Made by a program: the position numbers and the translations under genes
Notes under the pieces: generated by a model
Databases searched by the model: none
What the model was told of the DNA's origin: nothing
Seen by the model: the letters and a program-made list of their open reading frames with translations, nothing else
Shown here: positions 18,901 through 29,900 of the stretch, one piece after another
Layout of the letters: every line of letters starts with the position of its first letter
Numbering within the stretch: the first letter of the stretch is position 1
Source: Tritrichomonas foetus
Lineage: Eukaryota > Parabasalia > Tritrichomonadida > Tritrichomonadidae
Direction: 5' to 3'
DNA length: 64,000 nt
Assembly: GCA_001839685.1 (NCBI GenBank)
Contig: MLAK01000363.1
Span: 1 to 64,000 of the forward strand

Positions 18901-19771
18901 GAGCCAATTGAAATTTGATTATTGAATTGCTCCATAAATTATTCAAAAGAAAGAAAATTATTCAATTTCCTTAAATTTTTGAATGCTTTTCAGATTTATA
19001 CAAAATAATTCTTAGGTTTTTATTTATCCAAATCCCAGAAAATTTAAAACAACTTCAGAATATTTCTGAACTGACACATTTTCTTAGCGTATTTGGCGAA
19101 ATTAGGTCAAATATTGATGATTTTTGCCAAACCAAAGGTGGAAAAACGCCGAAATAAAGGTGAATTTTTTTGTATCAAGATATCATTGTATCACATATTC
19201 CTTCGCATCTTGGCTTACTATTTAAAGTATTTGATTGAAACCCGTTTAAAATGCAACATAACTACTTGTGTAAAGATAAATTACCCTTCATATTTCTTTA
19301 GGAGAAGGAATATATTTTTCAACCAATTTCATTATTAAATATTTCTTAAAATAAAAAATAAGGTGATAATATCAAGCTGATATAAGGATAATGATAGATA
19401 CACATAAAGTGCCATAGTTATTTTGTAAATAATCAATATTATCAACGTATCTCATTATAATAAAATACTTGTAAATACATATCTTTTCATCCGCATCGCC
19501 ATTATTCTTTTGTATATATAAATTGTCAATTGGTCTTTATTAATCATGAATTGAAAAGAATTCAATTATCATTAATCATTCTCATTTTGTTGATTTCGTA
19601 TATAAAAATGATATTATGAATAATGTCATATAATGAATCAGATTTGTATTTTTTTTACTGGACTAATATTTCTGGATAATAAGATAAATGTAATCTAACT
19701 TTGAGAGATATCAGAATTTTATCGTTCTTTATTGAATGTGCTGGTAAATTTTCATTCAATTAGAAATTTTT
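18901..19771. other. Divergent spacer, 870 bp
   Basis: It serves as the shared 5' region of VPS13 (minus) and the nucleotidyltransferase (plus). An E2F-like TTTGGCGAAA at 19092-19101 forms a weak inverted repeat with TTTTTGCCAAA about 20 bp later. A TCATTCA initiator lies about 20 bp before the ATG at 19772. I do not support an 81-codon open frame at 19093-19338, which has no protein-like features. Confidence 0.55.
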
Positions 19772-20875
19772 ATGACTTCCTTATCGTACATTATTGAAAA
19801 AGTTTCAAAAATCCAGATGGAGAAACTAGAAAATTATGCCAGTGAGGTTACTTCCAAAACGACATTAAATAATCAAAAAGAATCTCCTTGGCTTTTTGGC
19901 AAAACCTTTTTTCATAAAAATGCTAATTTGCTTCTCCATAAAGAAATTGTTGAGTTTGCCAAATGGATTCGCCCTTCCAAAGAAGAAATCCATTTAAGAC
20001 TTCATTCTATATACATATTTCAAAATGTAGTGTCATCAATTTGGAAAAATGCAAAAGTGATATATCATGGTTCTTTTGCTGAATATTCGAATTTGCCAAA
20101 TGGTGATCTTGATCTTTTCATCATAAATTATCCACAAAACATTGATGCAGAATCAATATTTAAGGAACTTCAAAAAAAATTGAGCGAAGTTGATTTTTAT
20201 TCCAAATGCAAAATTATTTTGACATCAGCAGTTCCAATAATGAAACTTGTTGATAATTTTTTTGGGTTTAAATTTGATATTTCTTTGAAAAATGAAAGGG
20301 CTGCTATAAATATAATAAGATTTCGAAAACAAATGGAAGTCTATCCTGCAATGTACCCGATTTTGATGTATGTTAAATCTTTACTGTTTCCGAATAAAAT
20401 GTATCTTCCTTATTATGGTGGAATAAACAGTTACACTTTATATACAATGATAATAAGTGTAATTCAATCAACACCAGAAAAAGATCAACTTAATTGTGGA
20501 TTTTTACTTCTTAAATTTCTGAAATTGTTTGGATATGATTTTAATTATTATACGACTGGAATGTCTATTAAAAATGGTGGGTTTTTATTTAATAAGATCG
20601 AAAAAGGAATTATTGATTGGAATCATCCAGAAGCTCTAGCTGTTGAAGATCAACTCATTTATGAATTCTATCAAGGCAAATTAAGCTATAGAGTTCAAGA
20701 GTTCAAAGAAATTTGCCAATCTACTTATGAGAAAATAATGAATAACATGGATCTTGTCATGAAAGAAGCAAAAAATGGAAACTCTTTGCTTCAAGGAACA
20801 ATATTAAGTTTAGATGAATTTTTACAAAAAAAATCTGAATTTGTTCAACAATATAATGAAATATTTCAATCTTAA
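19772..20875 (+). CDS. Trf4/Cid1-type noncanonical poly(A)/nucleotidyl transferase
   Basis: The protein (367 residues) carries the pol-beta nucleotidyltransferase signature: G100-S101, then D112 and D114 in NGDLDLF, and the third carboxylate D169 in KFDISL. A PAP-associated central domain follows, with the LPYYGGINSYTLYTMI block that matches LNxxYTGGLSSYxLxLMV in Trf4/TENT4 proteins. Trf4-type enzymes add short A or mixed tails to RNAs marked for exosome decay; Cid1-type relatives add U. Substrate preference cannot be read from the sequence. No RNA-recognition motif or zinc knuckle is present, so an Air-like partner would be expected in a TRAMP-type complex. The start is backed by a TCATTC initiator. 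Confidence 0.88.
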   Translation: MTSLSYIIEKVSKIQMEKLENYASEVTSKTTLNNQKESPWLFGKTFFHKNANLLLHKEIVEFAKWIRPSKEEIHLRLHSIYIFQNVVSSIWKNAKVIYHGSFAEYSNLPNGDLDLFIINYPQNIDAESIFKELQKKLSEVDFYSKCKIILTSAVPIMKLVDNFFGFKFDISLKNERAAINIIRFRKQMEVYPAMYPILMYVKSLLFPNKMYLPYYGGINSYTLYTMIISVIQSTPEKDQLNCGFLLLKFLKLFGYDFNYYTTGMSIKNGGFLFNKIEKGIIDWNHPEALAVEDQLIYEFYQGKLSYRVQEFKEICQSTYEKIMNNMDLVMKEAKNGNSLLQGTILSLDEFLQKKSEFVQQYNEIFQS

Positions 20876-21124
20876 ATTACTCAAAGACTACGTGGTTAAA
20901 TCAAATCGAAAAGTTTGTTAATAAATATTATTTGGTATTGTTATTCGGAAATTTTTTTTATTAGTATTATTATTATTCATGACTAATAATCATTGGGTGA
21001 TTTTTAATTTATTTATTTAGTGATTTTCTAGAATCAAATAAATTCAAAAAACAAGAAAAACTTCATTTAAATATAAATTTAGTAAAAGTAAAAATGTAGA
21101 GAAAATATGTTAAAACACTGCATT

Positions 21125-24100
21125 TTATGGGCGTAACATTCCGCAGCAAGGGAGAAAGATTGTCTCCTTCAACTTTGGATAGTTCGGGTGTTGTTCCATG
21201 ATGATTCTGGAGACTTTAATTGCTTCAACTGGACACTCAGCTCTCATGTAGTTGAGTGCGAGTTTAAATCCGATGCCAAGCTGTGTGTGAGACGACAGGT
21301 CCCACGCTTGCTTGTATGCATCTGCTGCAGATGGATAATCTTTCTTCTTTTCATGAAGAGCTGCTCTCATTTCCCAAGCCTTTGTGCAGCTTCTGTTAAG
21401 TTCGATTGCTCTATCAACGTATTTCTCAGCTTCGTCAATCTGCGATTCTTTGATAGAAATGTAAGTCATCATCAAAAATGCTTCAACAAAAACAGAAAAG
21501 TTGGAATGTGTTGGTTCTTCGTGAATGATACCATTAAGATACTTAGTAGCATCTCTTTGTTTATCAAGCCTCAAGAAACACTTGCATCTTCCAATAACTG
21601 CATTTAAGTCATTGTCATCACCTTCTTTATAGATTTCAAGAGCTTCGTTGATGCTTTCTGGTGTATTCATTGAAAGTAAAAGAAGTGCACGAAGCTGTTG
21701 AACATCAACAACTGTTGGATCAAATCTAGAAAGAACTTTCTTGGCCGCATCAAGATCTTTACTTGTGGCAAGTGGTTTGGTTTCACACCAAACGTATTTT
21801 CTGTTTGGATTTGAATAAATGATGAAGATTAAATTCATGGCTTGAACTCCCCAATCTGGATCATTTCTGCAATTATTTAATAATTTCAAAGCCTTTTGTG
21901 GATTGCCTGTGTAAACACTATACAAGCCCTTGCAGAAGTTAAGACCATTATCATCTTGATTTGGACATTTCTCGAACAAAAGTGGAACACGTTCAAGTTC
22001 ACCTGCTCTTGCACATTTTTCAATAAGTCTGACAAGTGTTCTGTAGAAAGTTGGTGATCTAAGAAATGCCTCTTCAAGATCTTCAAGGCCTTCTGATTGA
22101 GAAACTTCAGCTAACATCAAAGCAGCATCTTCACAGTTTGGATCAATTCTTAAAAGTTGTTGACAAATGTCTTGGCATTTATCGTTTTCATTATGTTCAA
22201 GTCTGATCTTTCCAAGTGCCAAAAGAATCTTGGTAGATGATGGATCTAAAGCAAGAGCCTTTTCAAGTGACTCAACAGCACCTTTAGAATCATCTCTTTC
22301 TGTTGCCAATTCTGCACATCTTTGATACAATTTAGCTGCCTTTTGCTTAAGTTCGGAAAGAGTATCTGTTGGAATATCAACTCTTCCTGGTGCAGTTAAC
22401 CGATCATAAATTTGAAGAGCATCTTGCAATTCTTCGATGGATTGTTCAACATCACCTGTCTTTGTATCAATGAGACTGATTAATTCCGAAAACTCAGCAG
22501 AAGCTGCTTGTGATTCCCAATCTCCACTTTCACTATCAATTGTTTGCATGGCTTCTAATGCTGCTTCTCTTGCATCTTCAAGTCTTCTAAGTTTGATTAA
22601 AGTCTTGCAATATTCAACTTGAATATGTGGGTCGTTATGACCGACTTGTATAGCATGATTGTAAGCGCTAAGTGCATTTTCATAATCGTGGACAATTAAT
22701 AATGCTCTTGCAAGATGTAATGCAACATTTTGATCACTTGGATCACTGCTGAGAGCTTGATGGAAGCAAACAACAGCTTCATCGAATCTTTTGACCTTTA
22801 ATAGTGCGTCACCAAGTAAGACATAGCTATTCTTGTTTTGAACAGAAGCAACCAATTGCTTAAAGCATTTAATATAAGCCGTTTTGTCGTTCAATTTGGT
22901 AAGGTATATCTTAGCTGCTGTTTTCTTGGCTTTTGCAAACATTGGTGATTTAGCTTCGAATGATTCAAGTGCATCAAGACCTTCACGAATCTTTCCAGTG
23001 CTTGCATAAAGTGAAGCTTGGAATAATTTGATTCTATCTTCATCTGGAGTTCCATGCCACATTCCAATTGCTTCATTTGTGGTGCTCATTGCTTCAGTTG
23101 TCTTTCCAAGCTTCTTATAGCATCTGGCCAAGAACAGATAAACATCAACTTTTTCATTATTTGTTGATGTCTGATATTCTTTACCTTTCATTACATCTTT
23201 AAGTGTTGTAATTGCGTTATCATATTGACCTCTTGCTTCACTAAGTTGGGCTGCAATCATGTTATATCTAAGTGAGTGTCTAATGTTGAAATCGAAAGAA
23301 ACTGCATGATTAAGAGATTGTTCAGCTTCATCAAATTGTTTCATTTGAAGACGAACTTGCGCAAGAAGAAGATGGCATTGTGAAGCATTGAATCCCCAAT
23401 GTGATAAAAGGACCGATTGGATAGCTTTTGTTGCTTGTGCATATCTTCCTTCACCAAAAGCCAAAACAGCGAGATAATAAGAAAATGGAACAGCACCTGG
23501 AACGTTTTCAAGAATTCTTGCAATGATGTCGCAAACGGGACCATTTTGTGGTGATGCTACAGTTCTTTCAAGAGTGTTGCATTCATTCATTGCTTCAGTA
23601 AGTGCATCAGAAAATGTATTTAAGTTCAAAGCTATGACATTTTCAATGTATTTATCAATTGGATGAGTTTGTGGTGAATCATCATTTGATGGACGAGCAG
23701 ATTGTGGTGTCATGAGCATTTGCATCTGTTCAACATGATGCTTAAGAGCACCAATAAGGCTATCAATATCAACTGGCTGTTGAATTAATCTGGAATATTT
23801 AGAATGGAGGGAACAAAGTTGTAATGATGATCCGTTTGACCCAGACATGGCCTCAAGGAACTCAAGTTGATCGTGGGCCTCAGAAAGTTGGTTCATTGCG
23901 AGATGAGCAGAAACAAGACCACCAAGAGCGCCCATTGATTCACTTGATGCAACAAGTGCATTTTGGAAAGCTTCTTTAGCTTCAGCTGGTTTGTTTGCAT
24001 ATAAAAGTAAGTTTCCATACTCAACTGTTACTTCTGGGTCTTCTTGGTGTGCTTTGGCAACACCACTAAATGAAGCTAAACAACGTTGTACAATATCTGG

Positions 24101-25003
24101 ATCGCGCCAGCTCAATCCTGTCAAAGCGCGAACTACGTTTAAGGAAAACTTTGCATTTTCATTTTCAAATCTATCAAGGCATTGGCAAAGGCTAGTTGCC
24201 TCTAATTTAGCTGTATCCAAATCACCGATTTGACTCAAGCAATGAATTGCCGAAATGAGGTGATATTCACAATCTGACACACATCTTCCTTTTGCTTCAG
24301 AAAGTGATTCAATTGCAAGGTCCCAATTATTCATAGCAATATAAACTCTTGCTCTTTCAATGGCGACCTCTGGAAATTCACACAAACCAGATAATTGAAC
24401 AAAATATTGAATAGAATCTTGCCAGCGGCTTGCTGCTGCAAAGTACATGGCCTTTCCATAAACAACTAACGGATCAGCTGGTTTGTTTGTTGTTGTTGGA
24501 TCAGCGGATGCCATATCGAACCATCTTCCGCTATTTCGGTCGCCGGACGATAATTTGATCCATCCAACAAGAGCGGCCGCACTTTTGTTTGCTGGAGCTT
24601 GAGTTGTAAGCGGATGGACGAAATTCAAAGCTTGGGAAATATCGCCAGTCAGCCATAGAATTTGGGCGGCTTGAACAACTGTGGAAGCGTTTGCGGATTT
24701 CTGAAGATTTTCAATATCGGATTCAAGTTGGCCAATTGAAGCAAAATCTTGCATTTTGGCCATTTTATGAATACATAATTGTGCAACAGCGATTGGGAGA
24801 CCCATAGCGACTCTATTTGTAATTTTCTGGAGAGTGGCTATACCAGCGCTTGTTTTTCCTTCGGCGCCAGATGCCAATGCATCCCAAATGAGGAAGAGTG
24901 GATCAACTCCATTTTCTTTTAGAAATCCGTTACAGAGGACATGAATATGGCCGTACATCGACTGTCGCCAATAATAGAAGATACGCTCGAAGTAGATCTT
25001 CAT
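21125..25003 (-). CDS. IFT139: Intraflagellar transport protein 139 (TTC21)
   Basis: The protein (1292 residues, close to human TTC21B at about 1316) consists of tetratricopeptide repeats from end to end. The N-terminus matches TTC21B in order: the short helix with YYWRQ, DPLFLIWDALASGAEGKT (family: DPVFRFYHAYGTLMEGKT), then the HKM and LWLTGD segments. IFT139 is a peripheral subunit of the IFT-A complex needed for retrograde transport and membrane-protein entry in flagella. TPRs are clear in the middle (for example ALGKIRLEHNENDKC and LGDALLKVKRFDEA). The ATG at 25003 follows a TCATCT initiator by about 7 bases. The gene places the window in a flagellated eukaryote. Confidence 0.9.
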   Translation of the reverse strand: MKIYFERIFYYWRQSMYGHIHVLCNGFLKENGVDPLFLIWDALASGAEGKTSAGIATLQKITNRVAMGLPIAVAQLCIHKMAKMQDFASIGQLESDIENLQKSANASTVVQAAQILWLTGDISQALNFVHPLTTQAPANKSAAALVGWIKLSSGDRNSGRWFDMASADPTTTNKPADPLVVYGKAMYFAAASRWQDSIQYFVQLSGLCEFPEVAIERARVYIAMNNWDLAIESLSEAKGRCVSDCEYHLISAIHCLSQIGDLDTAKLEATSLCQCLDRFENENAKFSLNVVRALTGLSWRDPDIVQRCLASFSGVAKAHQEDPEVTVEYGNLLLYANKPAEAKEAFQNALVASSESMGALGGLVSAHLAMNQLSEAHDQLEFLEAMSGSNGSSLQLCSLHSKYSRLIQQPVDIDSLIGALKHHVEQMQMLMTPQSARPSNDDSPQTHPIDKYIENVIALNLNTFSDALTEAMNECNTLERTVASPQNGPVCDIIARILENVPGAVPFSYYLAVLAFGEGRYAQATKAIQSVLLSHWGFNASQCHLLLAQVRLQMKQFDEAEQSLNHAVSFDFNIRHSLRYNMIAAQLSEARGQYDNAITTLKDVMKGKEYQTSTNNEKVDVYLFLARCYKKLGKTTEAMSTTNEAIGMWHGTPDEDRIKLFQASLYASTGKIREGLDALESFEAKSPMFAKAKKTAAKIYLTKLNDKTAYIKCFKQLVASVQNKNSYVLLGDALLKVKRFDEAVVCFHQALSSDPSDQNVALHLARALLIVHDYENALSAYNHAIQVGHNDPHIQVEYCKTLIKLRRLEDAREAALEAMQTIDSESGDWESQAASAEFSELISLIDTKTGDVEQSIEELQDALQIYDRLTAPGRVDIPTDTLSELKQKAAKLYQRCAELATERDDSKGAVESLEKALALDPSSTKILLALGKIRLEHNENDKCQDICQQLLRIDPNCEDAALMLAEVSQSEGLEDLEEAFLRSPTFYRTLVRLIEKCARAGELERVPLLFEKCPNQDDNGLNFCKGLYSVYTGNPQKALKLLNNCRNDPDWGVQAMNLIFIIYSNPNRKYVWCETKPLATSKDLDAAKKVLSRFDPTVVDVQQLRALLLLSMNTPESINEALEIYKEGDDNDLNAVIGRCKCFLRLDKQRDATKYLNGIIHEEPTHSNFSVFVEAFLMMTYISIKESQIDEAEKYVDRAIELNRSCTKAWEMRAALHEKKKDYPSAADAYKQAWDLSSHTQLGIGFKLALNYMRAECPVEAIKVSRIIMEQHPNYPKLKETIFLPCCGMLRP

Positions 25004-25573
25004 TTTAGATGAACGTTAATAATTTCTTTTTTTGTTTACTTTTTTCATATTCAAATATTTCAAGTCTTTTTCTATGAGATTCCTGAAACTTTCTGTTGTT
25101 TATTATATCACATGTCGATTTGCTCGTTATTAAAAAATTCTTCATTTGTCCTTTTATATAACTTAGATATAGTATTTTTAAGTAAGATTTTCATTGAATG
25201 AATTGCTTGTAGTCTCGATATTTCTTCTTAGCAGTCAATATTTAAATGAATAGTTTTCATTGTTTCAAATGTAATGTTTAGAAATATTTCTTTCATAGAT
25301 AGATAAATAAAGAAAATTGCTATCAACCATTTTGGGTAGATATTCAGTTTCCTATGAGTTTAGTTAGTGTGAAGTGAAAGGTCAAATAAAGGCCAAAAGT
25401 GGAATTTTGATTAATAAAAATTCGAAAATTGGTTTTTTTCGAGTGAAAACATTCAAAAATTCATTAAAATATGCTGCAACAGGTAAATAAAACATGGAAA
25501 GCTGATTGGTATAGAAATATTTATAAAAGAAAATAAAAAATGAATGAACAGGATTAGAATTTCCATTAAATGG
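25004..25573. other. Spacer, no gene seen
   Basis: AT-rich 5' region of IFT139 and 3' side of the small gene at 25574. Nothing is recognised. Confidence 0.55.
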
Positions 25574-26011
25574 TTATTTGGCCTGTTCAGTTGTAGTTTC
25601 AGTGGTTTCACTCGTTGGTGCTGTTGCGGTTTGATCAGGCTCGGCGATAAAATCAGGTGTGTCGCGGAGCTTTTCCTCAACTCGATGGAGGGACTCCCAT
25701 GCGCGTTCTGTGTCCCTTGTAAGCTGTCCCATCCCACCGAGGCACTTTTTCAGGTTTGTAATGGCGGCGTTCAAATTTTTGTATTGAATGTTCGCTTTAT
25801 TGACTCGTGCGTGAAGTTCCATGCATTGGTTGTAACATTGCTTTGAAGCTTCGTCGATTAGGGTAACGTTCGGAAGGATGTTGTCGAACTCGGTATTTTT
25901 GTTTGCGATATAATTGAGCGGGATTGAAAATTTGGTACGGTCTTGTTCGTTTATTGAATATTCGGTTTTAAGAATCTTCGTCAAGGGCTTTAGTGTTTCT
26001 ATGATTGCCAT
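25574..26011 (-). CDS. Small helical protein of unknown function (145 residues)
   Basis: Residues 1-30 are mixed and residues 45-115 form amphipathic helices with heptad spacing (QCMELHARVNKANIQYKNL). The C-terminal 30 residues are Thr/Glu/Ala-rich and disordered. Size and architecture resemble small subunits of coiled-coil complexes such as BLOC-1/BORC or Mediator, but no motif supports a choice. The codon use is GC-richer than in most neighbours, and the ATG is preceded directly by TCTCA. The gene is likely real; the function is unknown. Confidence 0.7.
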   Translation of the reverse strand: MAIIETLKPLTKILKTEYSINEQDRTKFSIPLNYIANKNTEFDNILPNVTLIDEASKQCYNQCMELHARVNKANIQYKNLNAAITNLKKCLGGMGQLTRDTERAWESLHRVEEKLRDTPDFIAEPDQTATAPTSETTETTTEQAK

Positions 26012-26437
26012 TGAGAAAGTAAATCACAAAAATGTGTATGAAGAAATGACCTTAAAATTGACCTTCAACATTGACGATAGCATCATTAACTTTACATCTG
26101 AATTGTGAAATGAAATTACTTTGCATTTGGAAATCTTTTTATTGGCGACTTTTTCATATATATAGAAAAAGTTCCAGAAAACTGATTTGTGAACTGAGAA
26201 TTATCTTTTGCGCCAAATCTTGACTTCCAGCTATAGATAAAAGCGATGAGATGAGCAGTAATGATTGAATCTATTACTCAAAAGGTTCGGAGAAAACAGA
26301 AATTTGAAAACTTTACATAATTCTCTTCCTGTCAGTGACAATATGATGATAAAAGTGAATTGAACATTTAAATGTCACAATTTTGATAGAATGTAAAATG
26401 ACATTTGAATGAATCAAATTTTCATTATTTTGAAACA
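26012..26437. promoter_or_regulatory. Divergent promoter region with palindrome and E2F-like site
   Basis: ACTTTTTC and GAAAAAGT form a compact palindrome at 26148-26172, the outer octamers of the 63-bp module without its inner arms. TTTTGCGCCAAA at 26206-26217 is a good E2F-type sequence. A TCATTA initiator lies about 16 bases before the ATG at 26438. Function is inferred from position only. Confidence 0.45.
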
Positions 26438-26671
26438 ATGAAAATCCAAGTCGAATTCACAAAGGACGGAGAAAAGCAAATTAAAGATATTTATTGCGAT
26501 GATGCAATTGATTGCCAAGAATTAAAGCAACTCTGTTGCTGCGCAGCATTTTCATCTCCAGCATTAACTAAAATCTTCTTCAACGGAAAGCTCCTCCTTG
26601 GAAAGGAGCTTCTCTATGAGCTCGGAATTCAAGAAGGAACCGTTATCCAACTCGAAACAGCTTCATTATAA
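26438..26671 (+). CDS. Ubiquitin-like fold protein (77 residues)
   Basis: The sequence reads as a beta-grasp: MKIQVEFTKDG strand, a helix (DCQELKQLCCCAAF), then KIFFNGKLLLGKELLYELGIQEGTVIQLE. The last part matches the ubiquitin IFxGKxLxDxxTLxxxxIxxGSxIxL pattern. It stops at ETASL with no terminal Gly-Gly, so it is unlikely to be conjugated without a different processing route; it may be a stand-alone ubiquitin-like adaptor. Three adjacent cysteines in the helix are unusual. The start at 26438 is chosen because an initiator (TCATTATTTTG) lies just upstream; the open frame extends 33 bases further without another ATG. Confidence 0.75.
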   Translation: MKIQVEFTKDGEKQIKDIYCDDAIDCQELKQLCCCAAFSSPALTKIFFNGKLLLGKELLYELGIQEGTVIQLETASL

Positions 26672-26916
26672 TAAAGTGGATTTATTAATATTATCTATTT
26701 TTTTCCCCCTTTTCTGTATGAATTCTCTCTTTCAATCAAAAAATGAAATATATTAAACGGGTTGCCGAATAAGTTCATCTGAATATTATATAATGTTATA
26801 TATTCAATTACAGTTCATTGTATATTTTGACTGTTGGAGTTATTTCTTAAAATCAAAGCCAACTCAGGAAAATCAAAAAATAAGTATTAAAAATACGCTC
26901 TATAAAAACATTTATT

Positions 26917-29900
26917 CTAGAATTTAGGCAAAATTTTTGTTACATATTTTCCAATTTTATCATTTTTCATCCATTCACGTTTTATTGAAAATAAATCCGC
27001 GATTTCTTTTTGAATATGTGGGAATACAGTCACCAAATATTCAAGTTGTATCAGTTGTTTAATATTTTCATCAGTTATTCGCGCTACATTAAGATCATTT
27101 AAAGTGAATTTTTTGGAAAGTTCAAATACAAATGAAGTCGCTTCTTTTTCAGAAAATTGATGGAAAATTTGATCAAAGAAATTTTTCTCAGATGAACTAG
27201 ATAAAGCTGCAAGTGGAAATAAATTAATTGAAAATGTCTTCATTTCTTGTGGTATATTTGCATTAAATTTGTGAATATTTTCTATATAACTCATGAATAA
27301 AAAATCTCTTCCAGTTTCATTTTTTTCGATTTTAATGTACTTGTAGATTTTTAGTAAATCTTCATCAATTTTCTTCAGATTCTTTTCTGAGGCGAAACTT
27401 AACGATGATAAAAATGTTGCATAAATGTATGATTTCGGAGATTTCTTTGATAGAGAAGAAGTACATTCGTTTTCAACTTTTTTCAAATAGGAATTATTAA
27501 TTGAACAAATTTTTAAAACTAAATTGGATAGAGTTCGATTTATATTTACATCTTTACACTTACAAATATGATTACACACTCTATCGAAGCACAAATCAAG
27601 AGAGTTTATCTTGTCAGCATACTTTTTCTCTTTGTGATCAAATTTATTTATGAAATATTCCAAAACAGATGGAACATAGAAACTTAAGGCGTCATTAATT
27701 TCCATGTTGGGATCTGATTTCATAAAAAGATTAATAATTTCGATCGATTTAACAATTTCATTAAAATCTATTTCAAATGACAAGAATGGGAAATATCTTG
27801 CGATTTGTAAAAGGTAAGAATTGGATTTATTATTACCTGTAACGATTATAAATAAAATTTTATGAAGTATATTTGGCTCTTCTTTATCTTGTTGAGATAA
27901 ATATTTGCTTTGAACAATAAAATCGAGGAATTTTTTCATTTTCTCGATATGGTCTTTTTCGGCGCATGATTCAACAGCTATTTGAATAATAATTGGAAAT
28001 TTTGGTTTATTGATAAGTTCATAAAAGAGGTCATCTGGTAATGTAATAATTACAGGTATTATTTCGAAAAATGAAATCGCGATGCTTGCATTCTTTTCTC
28101 TTTCTTTGTCTTCATATTTCTTTTTGGAATTTTTGACCTCATTTTTGTCTTTGCGTTGTTCTTCTTGGCAGAAGATATTATCAAAATAAGTGAGAAAGAT
28201 AGGATCATTCCAATATGACAATATTTTCATCATTTCAATTGAATTATGATATTTTTTATCCAATGAATATAATTCCGTGATTTTTTCTGAACATGGATAA
28301 TGAGTTTTTTCCATTAAATAAAATAAGATTCGAAGTAAACTTAAAATTATTCGACTCTCTTCATTAGATATTTCTTTAATATTACCTATCAAATCATGTA
28401 AAATTCGATTTAACTGCTTATCATCCAAATTTTCGGTGATTTCGTAAAACAACTTTTCTGAAAGATTTACTTCTAACGTTGAAATTTGAGAAAAGTATTG
28501 CATATTATCAAGTAAATATTGTTTGTATTTAGATTGATTTTCATACATAAATGATAAAACTTCTTTTGGTGATATTTTGAATGAATTAAAAGAATGAATA
28601 ATTTCCATGAAATTGCTGTTGCTCAGCTTATCAAGTTGTAATTCAATAATTTTGGCTTGTGCGAGTTCATTTGGATAGATTTTAAGGAATTCTTCTAAGT
28701 AAATCAGATTGTGAATTACACAGTTTGTTAGTAAGTTTTTGTAGATTTGATTGGATGGTGATTTAGACACTTGTTGATGGATTTCCAACAATTGTGAATA
28801 GATACCTTTATTCTCGTGTGTAATCAGTAAATTCAATGCTTCGAAAATAGGTGAAATGTTAATATTTTGTAAAAAGTATTCTTGCCTTTCACCATTGTAA
28901 GTTGCCATTACAAAATCTGTCAAAATTTTGTCCCAGTTATTTTGTTTACAATATTCTAATGAATCTTTATTTTCCTTTATATAATTTAAGATTACAGTTG
29001 ATACTTCATAGACTTGTCTCCATGAAGTTAAACAATTTGGTAAATGATACATAAATTTCGAAACAAACTCTCTTCCTTTTTCAATATCGGCAAGTTCAAT
29101 AGCTTTATTTACTATATTTAATATAAGCTTAACAATTTCTGGTTTTCCACAATTGACAAATATTTGAATGATTGTTTCAAAATTGGTATTCAACCAATCA
29201 ATCAAAGTTTCATCAATTATTTCTTTTAGAGCATGCTCCTTAAAGCGAAATATTGTCGTTCCTTTTTCTTGTGAGTGTGGTAAGATATTAAAGATGAAAT
29301 CACGAAGTTGAGAAGAAGAAGCCTCTCTAAATATTAAATCATACGTTGAAGAGGAAAATATAGATTGTTCTATTAAATACTTATCATTTTCTTGAGAAAT
29401 CTCATCAACTATCTTAGTTGGAATTATATCATCATATGATCCAAAAAGGACTTTATTCGAGTCACTTTCGTTCAAATTTTTATTGTCAACTATATAAAAT
29501 AGTATGTAACCATTCATATCATTGAGTTCAGAACCAGTTTTTGATGTGTTTGATCCAAATGATTCTTCTTCAAACTGAGATTGTGAAGCTTCCGAAATTT
29601 CCATATCATTAAACTTAAACCATTTTTCTTGTAGTCGAATATAGGATATATAATGGCCAAAATTTCCATCACCTTTATGTATAACTGCCCCATGCAACTT
29701 ATATTGATATTGCTTTTTAACTTCATCTTGATTTCCTTTGTGAGTATAAACAATGTCAGAAATGTCAATTTCATTGGATATTTCAAATCTTGTGTTTATT
29801 TTCTCTCTTGATTGAGTATTTTGATTGTATTTAAATCGCGTTAATTGCAAAATCAAAATTGGTGGAACTGAACGAAGTTTTTGATGACTTTCAGCATTAA

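Noticed and set aside
19093..19338. 81-codon ORF in the VPS13/nucleotidyltransferase spacer
   Set aside because: Starts with no initiator, composition is that of random AT-rich DNA, and it overlaps a likely promoter region.
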